A stretch of DNA of 21,998 nucleotides, taken from the NCBI GenBank assembly GCA_964484795.1, contig CAZAFN010000025.1, positions 1-21,998 on the forward strand, given 5' to 3'. The DNA comes from CAZAFN01 sp964484795. Lineage in GTDB: Bacteria > Pseudomonadota > Alphaproteobacteria > Methylaequorales > Methylaequoraceae. A program made the translations under genes and the position numbers. This document shows, piece after piece, positions 14,595 through 21,997 of the stretch (positions within the stretch are counted from its first letter, which is position 1; the number at the start of each line of letters is the position of its first letter). The notes under the pieces are model-generated. The model saw only the letters and a list, made by a program, of their open reading frames with translations. It made no database searches and had not been told where the DNA came from.

Positions 14595-16306
14595 ATATCT
14601 GAATATATTTTTTTTTCTTTTTTTGCGCCGGGATGGGTAATTGCACCAAACCTTGCAGATCCAACATTTTTTGCAAATTTCCATAGAGCCCCAGATCCAA
14701 AATCATTTTCTTTGATAATTAACTTTTCTTTTCTCTTTTTTAACTCCTCTTTCGATACCAAAAGTTCAATTTTTCCGCTCTTTGCATCAATGTTTATTGT
14801 GTCACCATCTTTAATTAATGCTATCGGTCCTTCAGCAGCAGCCTCTGGACTGATATGTCCCACGCAAAACCCTCTTGTAGCTCCTGAAAACCTTCCATCA
14901 GTAATTAGTGCAACTTTTTCACCCATACCTTGACCATAAATTGCGGCAGTTGTTGCAAGCATTTCCCTCATACCTGGACCACCTTTTGGTCCCTCATATC
15001 TTATTACTAAAACATCCCCAACAGAATAATTTTTTCTGCTCACTGCTTTAAAGGCATCTTCTTCACAATCAAAACATCTAGCTTTCCCCTTAAAAGTTTG
15101 AGATTTCATACCAGCAACCTTAACTATGGCTCCATCAGGAGCTAAATTACCAGTCAATCCAACAACACCTCCTGTTTTAGATATTGGAGAATTTGTTGAA
15201 TAAACTATCTTTTGTGAATCTAAATCCAATACAACATCTTCAAGATTTTCCTTTATTGTTTTTCCTGTGACAGTTAAACAATTTTCATTTAAAAAACCAC
15301 CATCTAAAAGTGCCTTCATTATTATTGGAACACCGCCAATTTCATAAAGATCTTTTGCAAGAAATTTTCCACCTGGTTTTAAATCTACAATATAAGGCGT
15401 CTCCTTAAAAATTTTGGCCACATCAAGTAGATCAAAGTCAATGCCAATCTCATTGGCAATTGCAGGCAAATGAAGTGCAGCATTAGTTGATCCCCCACTA
15501 CAGGCAACCATTCTAGCTGCATTAATCAATGAATTCTTATCTACTAAATCTCTTGGTTTTAATTGCTTGTCAATTAAATTCATAATAGTTTCACCTGATT
15601 TATAAGCAAATTTATCTCTTGATTCATATGGTGCAGGTGTCGCTGATGAACCTGGCAATGCAAGTCCTATAGCTTCAGCAACACACGCCATTGTATTTGC
15701 AGTAAATTGCCCTCCACATGACCCAGCTGATGGACAAGCCACTTTTTCTAAACTACATAGCTCTTTTTCAGTAATTTTTTTTGCATCATATTGACCTACT
15801 GCTTCAAAAACATCTTGTATTGTAACTTCCTTATCTTTATAAACACCTGGCAAGATTGATCCTCCATAAAGAAAAACTGATGGCACATTTAATCTTACCA
15901 TCGCCATCATAATTCCAGGCAAAGATTTATCACAACCAGCTATTCCGACTAAACCATCATAACAATGCCCTCTCATTGAGACTTCTATTGAATAATAAAT
16001 TATTTTTTTTGATACAAGTGAAGATTTCATACCTTCATGTCCCATTGCTATTCCATCTGTTACACTAATAGTTGTAAATTCTCTTGGTGTTCCAAGACTA
16101 TTCTTTACTCCTTCTTTTGCTGCTTGCGCTTGTCTAGAAAGAGAAATATTACAGGGAGCTGATTCATTCCAGCATGTAGCCACACCTACAAATGGTTGAT
16201 TAATATCTTTATCTTTCAATCCCATTGCGTAATAATATGATCTATGTGGAGAACTTTTGGGTCCTAGACTTACATGCCGACTAGGCAATTTTTTTTTATC
16301 AACCAT
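14591..16306 (-). CDS. ilvD: Dihydroxy-acid dehydratase
   Basis: Dehydrates 2,3-dihydroxyisovalerate (and the methylvalerate analogue) to the keto acids that become valine, leucine and isoleucine. The 571 residues show the IlvD/Edd signatures: CNISL with Cys52, GCDKSLPG with Cys125, PSAGSCGGQFTANTM with Cys197, the conserved GGPGMREM, and SGATRGFCVGHISPEAA near the end. The three cysteines in these positions, with GSCGG rather than the E. coli GSCSG, are the pattern of [2Fe-2S] enzymes; that inference is moderate. The ATG at 16304-16306 is six bases after the hydrolase stop. It is the last gene of the operon and ends in overlap with xthA. The presence of this gene argues for a lineage that makes its own branched-chain amino acids. 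Confidence 0.97.
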   Translation of the reverse strand: MVDKKKLPSRHVSLGPKSSPHRSYYYAMGLKDKDINQPFVGVATCWNESAPCNISLSRQAQAAKEGVKNSLGTPREFTTISVTDGIAMGHEGMKSSLVSKKIIYYSIEVSMRGHCYDGLVGIAGCDKSLPGIMMAMVRLNVPSVFLYGGSILPGVYKDKEVTIQDVFEAVGQYDAKKITEKELCSLEKVACPSAGSCGGQFTANTMACVAEAIGLALPGSSATPAPYESRDKFAYKSGETIMNLIDKQLKPRDLVDKNSLINAARMVACSGGSTNAALHLPAIANEIGIDFDLLDVAKIFKETPYIVDLKPGGKFLAKDLYEIGGVPIIMKALLDGGFLNENCLTVTGKTIKENLEDVVLDLDSQKIVYSTNSPISKTGGVVGLTGNLAPDGAIVKVAGMKSQTFKGKARCFDCEEDAFKAVSRKNYSVGDVLVIRYEGPKGGPGMREMLATTAAIYGQGMGEKVALITDGRFSGATRGFCVGHISPEAAAEGPIALIKDGDTINIDAKSGKIELLVSKEELKKRKEKLIIKENDFGSGALWKFAKNVGSARFGAITHPGAKKEKKIYSDI

Positions 16307-16312
16307 AAAAAA

Positions 16313-17083
16313 TTACAACCTTTTTAAAATTAAACTAAAAAAGATCTTACTAAACTCGTAGGGATTTTCAAAATAAGAAAAATGTCCAGAGTTTTTAATT
16401 TTAAATCTAACCGAACCAAATATTATTTCAGAAAATTCAAATTTAGTAAGTGAACCAGAAATATATATTTTTTTTTTAAAAAATATTTTAAAAAACTCTA
16501 ACAACTCATTAGTTTTAGAATATTTAACAGCATCTCTAGATAATTCATAAAATGCATCTGATGAAGCATGCTTTAAGGATTTTGACCATAAATTTAAATG
16601 ACTTTGATTAGATTTTTGACAAACATCAATTAAATTTTTAAATTTTTTCTTAAATTCAGTTTTTCTATATGATGCAGTTCTTTTGGTGACAGTCTCAGTA
16701 TCAGATTCAGTCAAATTACCTTCGTAGTTTATAAATTTTCTGATTTTAATTTTTTTTTTTAAAAAATATTTTACTAATAGGATTGGTATTATTCCTCCTA
16801 ATGAATGTGTAAAGAAAGTTATATTATTAATTTCATTTTTTTTAATAAACAAAAAAATCCTCCTAATAAACATCATTAAACAATTTTTTTGATCAAAAAA
16901 AGAACTGTTATGGCCAGGCAGTTCTATAATTATAATTTGATTGTTAATTCTTTTTAGTTTTAATAAAAATTCAAAGTCAGAACTCGATGAACCTAATCCA
17001 TATAAAAAAAAAATGCTATTATTCTTAGAAATCCTTTTTGAATTCGACAACAAGTTTAAAGTTTCAAACTTAAATTTATACAT
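16313..17083 (-). CDS. Alpha/beta-hydrolase fold protein of unknown substrate
   Basis: A 256-residue protein with the alpha/beta-hydrolase layout: an oxyanion-hole region FFLYGLGSSSSDF (25-37), a strand ending ELPGHNSS, the nucleophile elbow THSLGG with Ser94 (glycine of the usual GHSxGG replaced by threonine), and a C-terminal SGHFSYFENP with His234. The acid of the triad is not obvious. The lid region between about 120 and 200 is charged and helical. It starts within the last eight bases of valS and ends six bases before ilvD, so it is cotranscribed with both. No signal peptide is visible, so it acts in the cytoplasm. Family is clear; substrate is not. It could be an esterase, thioesterase or hydrolase of a small metabolite. 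Confidence 0.75.
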   Translation of the reverse strand: MYKFKFETLNLLSNSKRISKNNSIFFLYGLGSSSSDFEFLLKLKRINNQIIIIELPGHNSSFFDQKNCLMMFIRRIFLFIKKNEINNITFFTHSLGGIIPILLVKYFLKKKIKIRKFINYEGNLTESDTETVTKRTASYRKTEFKKKFKNLIDVCQKSNQSHLNLWSKSLKHASSDAFYELSRDAVKYSKTNELLEFFKIFFKKKIYISGSLTKFEFSEIIFGSVRFKIKNSGHFSYFENPYEFSKIFFSLILKRL

Positions 17084-19688
17084 TTTCCTCTGTAAGTAAC
17101 TTTAAATTAATCTTAGCTTCTTTTAATTTTTTCTTTTGTTGATTGACAATTTTTGACGGGGCCTTTTGTAAAAAATTTTTATTATTTAGTTTTTTTTCAA
17201 AATATAGAATTTCATTTTTGTAAAAATTAATTTTCTTTTCAAGTTCTGTATTTTGGAATTTTGAATTTTTATCTTTCAACAAACTAAATTTTAGACCAGA
17301 AACAACAAAAATGCTCTTTTTTAGGCCGTTTAAAGTATTGTCGTATTTAATTTCATTAAAATTAAACATTGACTTAAGAAGAAAAAAATTTTGATCAACC
17401 CACGGAATTTTCTTTTTGGAAAAAATATTTAAAGAAATCTTATTTTCTTTATTTTTTTCTCCATCCAAATCAAATCTAATTTGTTTGATTAATTCGACAA
17501 TTTTTTCAAATTCTAAATTTTTTTTTTTATTTATTGTTTTATTTTTTTTTTTATTTATTTCTTGATCATACAAACTTCCATTGATGTAGTTCAATTCTCT
17601 AGATAATTTCTCTGTAACAAAAGGAATGATTGGATTAATTAAATTAAGAATATTTTTAAATGTAAAACTAAAATTTAAGGAGATTTCTTTTTTTTCATTT
17701 TCTCCTTTTTTAAGATAGTACTTACAAAGTTCAATGTACAAATCACAAAAATCATTCCAAATAAAATGGTAAAGGTCTGATATTATTAAATTAAACTTAT
17801 ATTTTTTAAGGTTTTTTAGAACTTTCGTCTGTGTATCAACTAATCTTGAAAAAATCCACTGATTTATAATTATCTTGTTTTTTTCTGGTGAAAAGTTTTT
17901 GTCATAGATGAAATTATTGAATTGAGAAAATCTAGCAACATTCCACAATTTAGTTATAAAATTTCTACTATTTTCAACCAATTTATTCGATAGTTTAATA
18001 TCTCTTCCTTGAGTTGATAAATTAGTTAATGTTAGGCGTAGAGCATCTGCTCCATATAACTCGATAATATTAAGAGGATCAATGACATTGCCCTTAGATT
18101 TAGACATTTTATCCCCTCTCTCGTCCTTTACCAAAGGGTGAATGTAAATATCATTGAATGGGACTTTCTTCATAAAATAAAGTCCCATAATTATCATTCT
18201 TGCTACCCAGAAAAAAATAATATCAAAACCTGTAATCAAAACATCTGTAGGATAATATTTTAATAAAATCTTATTTTTTTTTGGCCATCCTAACGTAGAA
18301 AAAGGCCAGAGTGCTGATGAAAACCAGGTGTCTAAAACATCTGAATCTTGTTTTAAAAACTGAATATTCTCTTTTTTTATTTTTTTTTTAGCTTCTTTAT
18401 AATTTTTTGCAGCGACAATCTCATCATTCGCATACCAAACAGGAATTCTGTGTCCCCACCAAATTTGCCTGGAAATACACCAAGGTTCAATATTTTTAAT
18501 CCAATGCTTAAAAGTCTTCATCCATGAGTTTGGAAAAAAATTAATTTCTTTGTTCTTGATTGCATTTTCCACAGCCTCACAAAGTTTTTTTGAATTTAAG
18601 AACCATTGATCTGTTAAATAAGGCTCTATAACTGTTCCACTTCTATCTCCAACTGGCACAACCATATGATTATCAACAGTTTTTTGGAGTAATTTTTCTT
18701 TTTGCAATTTATCAACAAGTATTTTTCTTGCCTTAAATCTATCAAGACCAACGAATGATTTGGGAGCAAGTTTATTTAGTTTAGCATTATTATCAAAAAT
18801 ATTAACTAATTCTAAATTATGTCTTTTACCAACAATGAAATCATTAAAATCGTGAGCTGGCGTTATCTTTACAGCACCTGAACCTTTTTTTGGATCTGCA
18901 TATTTATCTGCAATTATGGGTATTAATTTTTTGGTAAAAGGTATAATGACTTTTTGACCTATAAAATGATTAAGTTTTTTATTTTTGGAATCAATTGCAA
19001 TGGCAGTGTCTCCAAACATAGTTTCAGGTCTTGTGGTTGCTACTACAATAAATTTATTAGAATTAAAAATTTTATATTTAATATACCATAATTTTCCATT
19101 TACTTCCTTTTGCTTAACTTCAAGATCAGAAACAGCAGTTTCAAGCATTGGATCCCAATTGACAAGTCTTTTATCCTTATATATTAATCCTTTACTATAT
19201 AATTCAATAAACACCTCATTGACCGCATCGCTTAAACCTTTATCTAATGTAAACCTACTCAAAGACCAATCAACAGAAGTTCCCAGTCTTTTAAGTTGAT
19301 CAATTATTTTATTTCCAGATTCATCTTTCCACTTCCAAATTCTTTTAATAAACTCATCTCTACCAATTTCTTTTTTGTTTTTTTTTTTTTCATTTAATAA
19401 TTTTTTTTCTACAATAATTTCAGTAGCAATCCCTGCATGATCTGTACCTGGTTGCCACAAAACATTCTTTCCCAATTTTTTATAAAACCTTATAATTATA
19501 TCTTGCAATGTAAAAGTAAGAGCATGTCCCATATGCAAACTTCCAGTAATATTTGGTGGTGGCATCATTACACAAAATGGATCTTTATTTTTTTTATCAG
19601 AAAATTTAAACGTATCTTTTTTATTCCAAAAACTCAGACATTCATTCTCTATATCTAGAAAATTTAACCTTTTATCAATTTTTTTCAT
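17076..19688 (-). CDS. valS: Valine-tRNA ligase
   Basis: Class Ia synthetase for valine. The 870 residues contain MPPPNITGSLHMGHALTFTL with HMGH at 52-55, the editing-domain ATTRPETMFGDTAIAI, the second half of the catalytic domain with RQIWWGHRIPVW, the KMSKS loop at 527-531, the anticodon-binding helices, and a C-terminal coiled coil (roughly 810-865) as expected for ValS. The start ATG at 19686-19688 shares a base with the tolC stop (TAATG); no Shine-Dalgarno sequence precedes it. A run of 13 A on the coding strand lies in the region after the first signature (19378-19390), and a lysine-rich segment near residue 710-725 is built from a 24-base tandem repeat with two 11-A runs. The stop overlaps the hydrolase start by eight bases. 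Confidence 0.97.
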   Translation of the reverse strand: MKKIDKRLNFLDIENECLSFWNKKDTFKFSDKKNKDPFCVMMPPPNITGSLHMGHALTFTLQDIIIRFYKKLGKNVLWQPGTDHAGIATEIIVEKKLLNEKKKNKKEIGRDEFIKRIWKWKDESGNKIIDQLKRLGTSVDWSLSRFTLDKGLSDAVNEVFIELYSKGLIYKDKRLVNWDPMLETAVSDLEVKQKEVNGKLWYIKYKIFNSNKFIVVATTRPETMFGDTAIAIDSKNKKLNHFIGQKVIIPFTKKLIPIIADKYADPKKGSGAVKITPAHDFNDFIVGKRHNLELVNIFDNNAKLNKLAPKSFVGLDRFKARKILVDKLQKEKLLQKTVDNHMVVPVGDRSGTVIEPYLTDQWFLNSKKLCEAVENAIKNKEINFFPNSWMKTFKHWIKNIEPWCISRQIWWGHRIPVWYANDEIVAAKNYKEAKKKIKKENIQFLKQDSDVLDTWFSSALWPFSTLGWPKKNKILLKYYPTDVLITGFDIIFFWVARMIIMGLYFMKKVPFNDIYIHPLVKDERGDKMSKSKGNVIDPLNIIELYGADALRLTLTNLSTQGRDIKLSNKLVENSRNFITKLWNVARFSQFNNFIYDKNFSPEKNKIIINQWIFSRLVDTQTKVLKNLKKYKFNLIISDLYHFIWNDFCDLYIELCKYYLKKGENEKKEISLNFSFTFKNILNLINPIIPFVTEKLSRELNYINGSLYDQEINKKKNKTINKKKNLEFEKIVELIKQIRFDLDGEKNKENKISLNIFSKKKIPWVDQNFFLLKSMFNFNEIKYDNTLNGLKKSIFVVSGLKFSLLKDKNSKFQNTELEKKINFYKNEILYFEKKLNNKNFLQKAPSKIVNQQKKKLKEAKINLKLLTEENV
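17517..17559. repeat. Two-copy 24-base-period tandem repeat with 11-base homopolymers inside valS
   Basis: The plus strand carries the same 19-base element at 17517-17535 and 17541-17559, each made of A, eleven T, then ATTTATT. The distance between copies is 24 bases, eight codons, so the duplication leaves the frame intact and yields an INKKKN motif twice on the protein. It lies in the linker after the anticodon-binding helices. The likely origin is a small in-frame slippage duplication. Confidence 0.85.
19378..19390. repeat. 13-base homopolymer (T on plus strand) inside valS
   Basis: Thirteen consecutive T on the plus strand read as GAA followed by three AAA codons and AAC in valS, within a lysine-rich stretch between the first signature motif and the editing domain. 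It is the longest homopolymer seen inside a gene in this window and a probable site of polymerase slippage. Confidence 0.9.
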
Positions 19689-21049
19689 TATTCAATGATA
19701 TCTAACCATTTCTTCTTTACAGCATCATAATTCTGATTTTCATCAAAATATGTGACTGGCAAATTTAATTTTTTTGCATTTAAATCTCCCAGATAAAAAA
19801 CAAATCCATAGTAAGAAACAAAAAAATCTCTATACGCCTTAACCAAATCCAATTCAGATTTTAAAAGTTCTTGCTCACCGTCTAAAAGGTCTAAAGTTGT
19901 TCTTTCTCCCAATTGTAGTTCTTGTTTTAAACCATCTAAAAAAATTTTATTTGATTTAATTTGTTTTTTGTATGCCTTAATTCTTGACAATGAATATTCA
20001 AATGATGACATTTCAGAAACTAAATTGTATTCAATTTCTTTTTTTGTTTGATTTAAAAGTTCCTTTAATGCAAATGATTTTTTTTTAAACTCTCTTATTT
20101 TGGATGAAGCAGCTCCAGATTGATACAAAGGGATATCTACCTTTGTAAAAGCAGACAAAACCTCTCTTTTACTGTCTGTTCTAAAATAGCCTTGATTAAT
20201 TTTAGCTTCTGCTTCCAATTTAACTGATGGCAGTCTTTTCCTTTGCAAACTTTGCATTTGATTCTCAATTGACTTGATTTGAAAAACGACATTATTTATT
20301 TTAGGGTTGTTCTTTTCTGCCATTTTTTTTGAATTATTAATCTCATAAGGTAGTTTATTAATTTGAATTTCTATTTTCGGTTCTTCTGGTAAAGTTCCAA
20401 AAAAGGATTCAAACTTAGCTGATAAAGAATTAATTATATTCGACGACTGCAATAATTCTGATTTAGCTAATGAAAACCTTGCTTCTGCTATAGAAACATC
20501 TGTCAATGTGACATCACCTATTTCAAATTGTTCTTTTGTTAAACTCAGTTGACCCTGCAAAACTTCAACATTTTTTTGGTTGAGTTTTAAATTTGATAGT
20601 TCAGTTGCTAAATCCGCATATAATTTTATTGCTTCTAAAAAAACCTCTTGTTCAACATTTTTTAAAAAATACCTCTGAGCAAAAATCTCATTTTTGGCTA
20701 CTTTTATATTACTTAAACTACTTCCTCCATCAAAAATATTTTGAGAAAGAATAATACCTTTGCTAGTTTCAGTTCTAATACCATCTGAAGTGATGTTAAA
20801 ACCTTGAGAATTAGTATCTACTTTACCCTTTTGGTAATAACCATCAATTTCAGGCCTGAATTCAGAATAAGCTTGTGGCAATAATTCATCTTTAGATTTT
20901 AGTAATTCCCTTTCATACTTTAGTTTTGGATTATAATCATATAAACTCACCAATGCTCTTTCTAAGTCATCTTCAATGATTATGTTTGAAAAAGTTGGTT
21001 TATAGATAAAAATAAATAAAAGTATAAAGACTCTAGAAAGTTTTTTCAT
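19688..21049 (-). CDS. tolC: TolC-family outer-membrane efflux/secretion channel
   Basis: Outer-membrane channel that works with inner-membrane efflux pumps or type I secretion systems. The 453 residues have a signal peptide (KKLSRVFILLFIFIYKPTFS, cleavage near 23) and two outer-membrane efflux protein repeats with long alpha-helical hairpins, including LDLLDGEQELLKSELDLVKAYRDFF-type heptad stretches and LPSVKLEAEA in the second half. The ATG at 21047-21049 is preferred over one six bases upstream (21053-21055), because GAGG at 21059-21062 sits nine bases from the former and only three from the latter. The 5' end overlaps the preceding methyltransferase-like gene. A PIMT-like gene followed by tolC is a known alphaproteobacterial arrangement. 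Its pump or secretion partners are not in the window. Confidence 0.88.
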   Translation of the reverse strand: MKKLSRVFILLFIFIYKPTFSNIIIEDDLERALVSLYDYNPKLKYERELLKSKDELLPQAYSEFRPEIDGYYQKGKVDTNSQGFNITSDGIRTETSKGIILSQNIFDGGSSLSNIKVAKNEIFAQRYFLKNVEQEVFLEAIKLYADLATELSNLKLNQKNVEVLQGQLSLTKEQFEIGDVTLTDVSIAEARFSLAKSELLQSSNIINSLSAKFESFFGTLPEEPKIEIQINKLPYEINNSKKMAEKNNPKINNVVFQIKSIENQMQSLQRKRLPSVKLEAEAKINQGYFRTDSKREVLSAFTKVDIPLYQSGAASSKIREFKKKSFALKELLNQTKKEIEYNLVSEMSSFEYSLSRIKAYKKQIKSNKIFLDGLKQELQLGERTTLDLLDGEQELLKSELDLVKAYRDFFVSYYGFVFYLGDLNAKKLNLPVTYFDENQNYDAVKKKWLDIIE

Positions 21050-21710
21050 AATCATTTTCCTCGATTATGAAATCTGGCAATAAATTAACTGAAGTATTAA
21101 AAAAACTTGAAAAAGATAAACTAGAATCAATTTTTACCCCTCTTACAAATTCTCCGATATTTCTGTCATTATTTTCTAAAACTGTAAAAATTTCTCCATC
21201 ATCCTTAAGTTGCCTAAGCAAATCATCTGGAATAAAGTTCACTGAACCTTCTATAAAAATTTTATCATATGGGGCATTTTTACTTAAACCAGAAGATAAA
21301 TTTTTTTTAAAAAAAACAGAACAATTGTGAAAATTAAGATGAGACAAAGTTTTGTTGGCTTTATCAACTAGTATTTTGTCATTTTCAATTCCAAAAACAT
21401 AATTAACCATATTTGAAATCAAAGCCATTGAATAGCCTGACAAACATCCGATAATTAGAACAGAATCATCTTTTAAAAAGTTACATTTTTCAAACATTTT
21501 TGCTAATATAAATGTTCTAATTAACTTTCTCTTTTCAGAGAATTCTATATCTGAATCACTATAGACAATGTCAAAAAATTCATCTGGAATAAATAGCTCT
21601 TTTTTGGTAGTAGAAATTGAACTAATTAATTTTTGATTTCTAACATTGTTAGTTAAAATTTGACTTGTAACCATATTTGTTCTAGCAATTTCAAAAAATT
21701 TATCGTGCAT
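21033..21710 (-). CDS. Degenerate protein-L-isoaspartate methyltransferase-like protein encoded ahead of tolC
   Basis: A 225-residue protein with the Rossmann AdoMet-binding fold of the PIMT family. The N-terminus FFEIARTNMVTSQILTNNV is the stretch typical of the alphaproteobacterial PIMT-like gene located before tolC, and VLIIGCLSGYSMALISN (84-100) is the AdoMet loop. It differs from catalytic Pcm: the substrate-binding QTISQP segment is absent (the region reads SDSDIEFSEKRKLIRTF), and the loop is GCLSGY in place of GTGSGY. It may be a binding protein or have another substrate; its function is not known to me. It is the first gene of the minus-strand operon, diverging from tRNA-Cys. The ATG at 21708-21710 has no Shine-Dalgarno sequence but follows ten A. 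Its 3' end overlaps tolC, which suggests coupled expression. Confidence 0.8.
   Translation of the reverse strand: MHDKFFEIARTNMVTSQILTNNVRNQKLISSISTTKKELFIPDEFFDIVYSDSDIEFSEKRKLIRTFILAKMFEKCNFLKDDSVLIIGCLSGYSMALISNMVNYVFGIENDKILVDKANKTLSHLNFHNCSVFFKKNLSSGLSKNAPYDKIFIEGSVNFIPDDLLRQLKDDGEIFTVLENNDRNIGEFVRGVKIDSSLSFSSFFNTSVNLLPDFIIEENDYEKTF
21059..21062 (-). promoter_or_regulatory. Ribosome-binding site deciding the tolC start
   Basis: GAGG on the coding strand, nine bases before the ATG at 21047-21049 and three bases before the ATG at 21053-21055. The longer spacing is more typical, and the shorter start also gives a cleaner positive n-region of the signal peptide (MKKLSR). Confidence 0.6.
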
Positions 21711-21783
21711 TTTTTTTTTTAACTGATAACTATTGCTTTAATATATTATCATTAATATTTATTACAATAGGTAAGAATTTTAT
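21711..21783. promoter_or_regulatory. Divergent promoter region between the PIMT-like/tolC operon and tRNA-Cys
   Basis: On the minus strand TTGTAA (21762-21767) and TATATT (21740-21745) are 16 bases apart, a plausible -35/-10 pair for the methyltransferase-tolC operon with a leader of about 20 bases. On the plus strand TACAAT (21763-21768) is positioned as a -10 for tRNA-Cys, which begins at 21784, but no -35 is evident. The two elements would overlap. In such an A+T-rich gap these matches are suggestive only. Confidence 0.35.
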
Positions 21784-21857
21784 GGTGCGGTGGCGGAGTG
21801 GCTACGCACCGGCCTGCAAAGCCGAGTACACCGGTTCGAATCCGGTCCGCACCTCCA
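21784..21857 (+). tRNA. trnC: tRNA-Cys (anticodon GCA), CCA encoded
   Basis: A complete cloverleaf: acceptor stem GGTGCGG (21784-21790) pairing with CCGCACC, a D arm, an anticodon loop CTGCAAA with GCA at 21816-21818, a short variable loop, and a T arm ACCGG-TTCGAAT-CCGGT. The discriminator base is T (U73), as expected for tRNA-Cys, and CCA is encoded at 21855-21857. The outer pair of the anticodon stem (position 27-43) appears to be a C-A mismatch. It is followed by tRNA-Asn after 64 bases. Confidence 0.97.
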
Positions 21858-21879
21858 AAGAAAAAATCAAGGAAAAATG

Positions 21880-21897
21880 TTTTTACAATTGTAAAAA
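21880..21897. repeat. Perfect 18-base palindrome between the two tRNA genes
   Basis: TTTTTACAATTGTAAAAA is identical on both strands, centred between 21888 and 21889. As RNA it could form a seven-pair stem with an AATT loop, but it is mostly A-U and lacks a following U-run beyond its own arm, so it is a weak terminator candidate. It could also be a binding site for a dimeric regulator. No second copy was noticed in the window. Confidence 0.5.
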
Positions 21898-21921
21898 TTA
21901 ATTTATTATAACCTTAATTTT

Positions 21922-21997
21922 TCCGGCGTAGCTCAGCTGGTAGAGCAAGCGACTGTTAATCGCTGGGTCACAGGTTCGAGTCCTGTCGCCGGAGCCA
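21922..21997 (+). tRNA. trnN: tRNA-Asn (anticodon GTT), CCA encoded
   Basis: A complete cloverleaf up to the edge of the window: acceptor TCCGGCG (21922-21928) pairing with CGCCGGA (21987-21993), a D arm GCTCAGCTGGTAGAGC, an anticodon loop CTGTTAA with GTT at 21955-21957, and a T arm CAGG-TTCGAGT-CCTG. The discriminator is G (21994), as expected for tRNA-Asn, and CCA is encoded at 21995-21997. It probably shares a transcript with tRNA-Cys. Confidence 0.97.

Noticed and set aside
14608..14616. A T-run after xthA that resembles the tail of an intrinsic terminator
   Set aside because: It has no preceding GC-rich stem and is inside the ilvD coding sequence, where it encodes lysines.
18985..19299. 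A 104-codon open frame on the plus strand
   Set aside because: It lies wholly antisense to valS, in the editing domain, and has no start signal.
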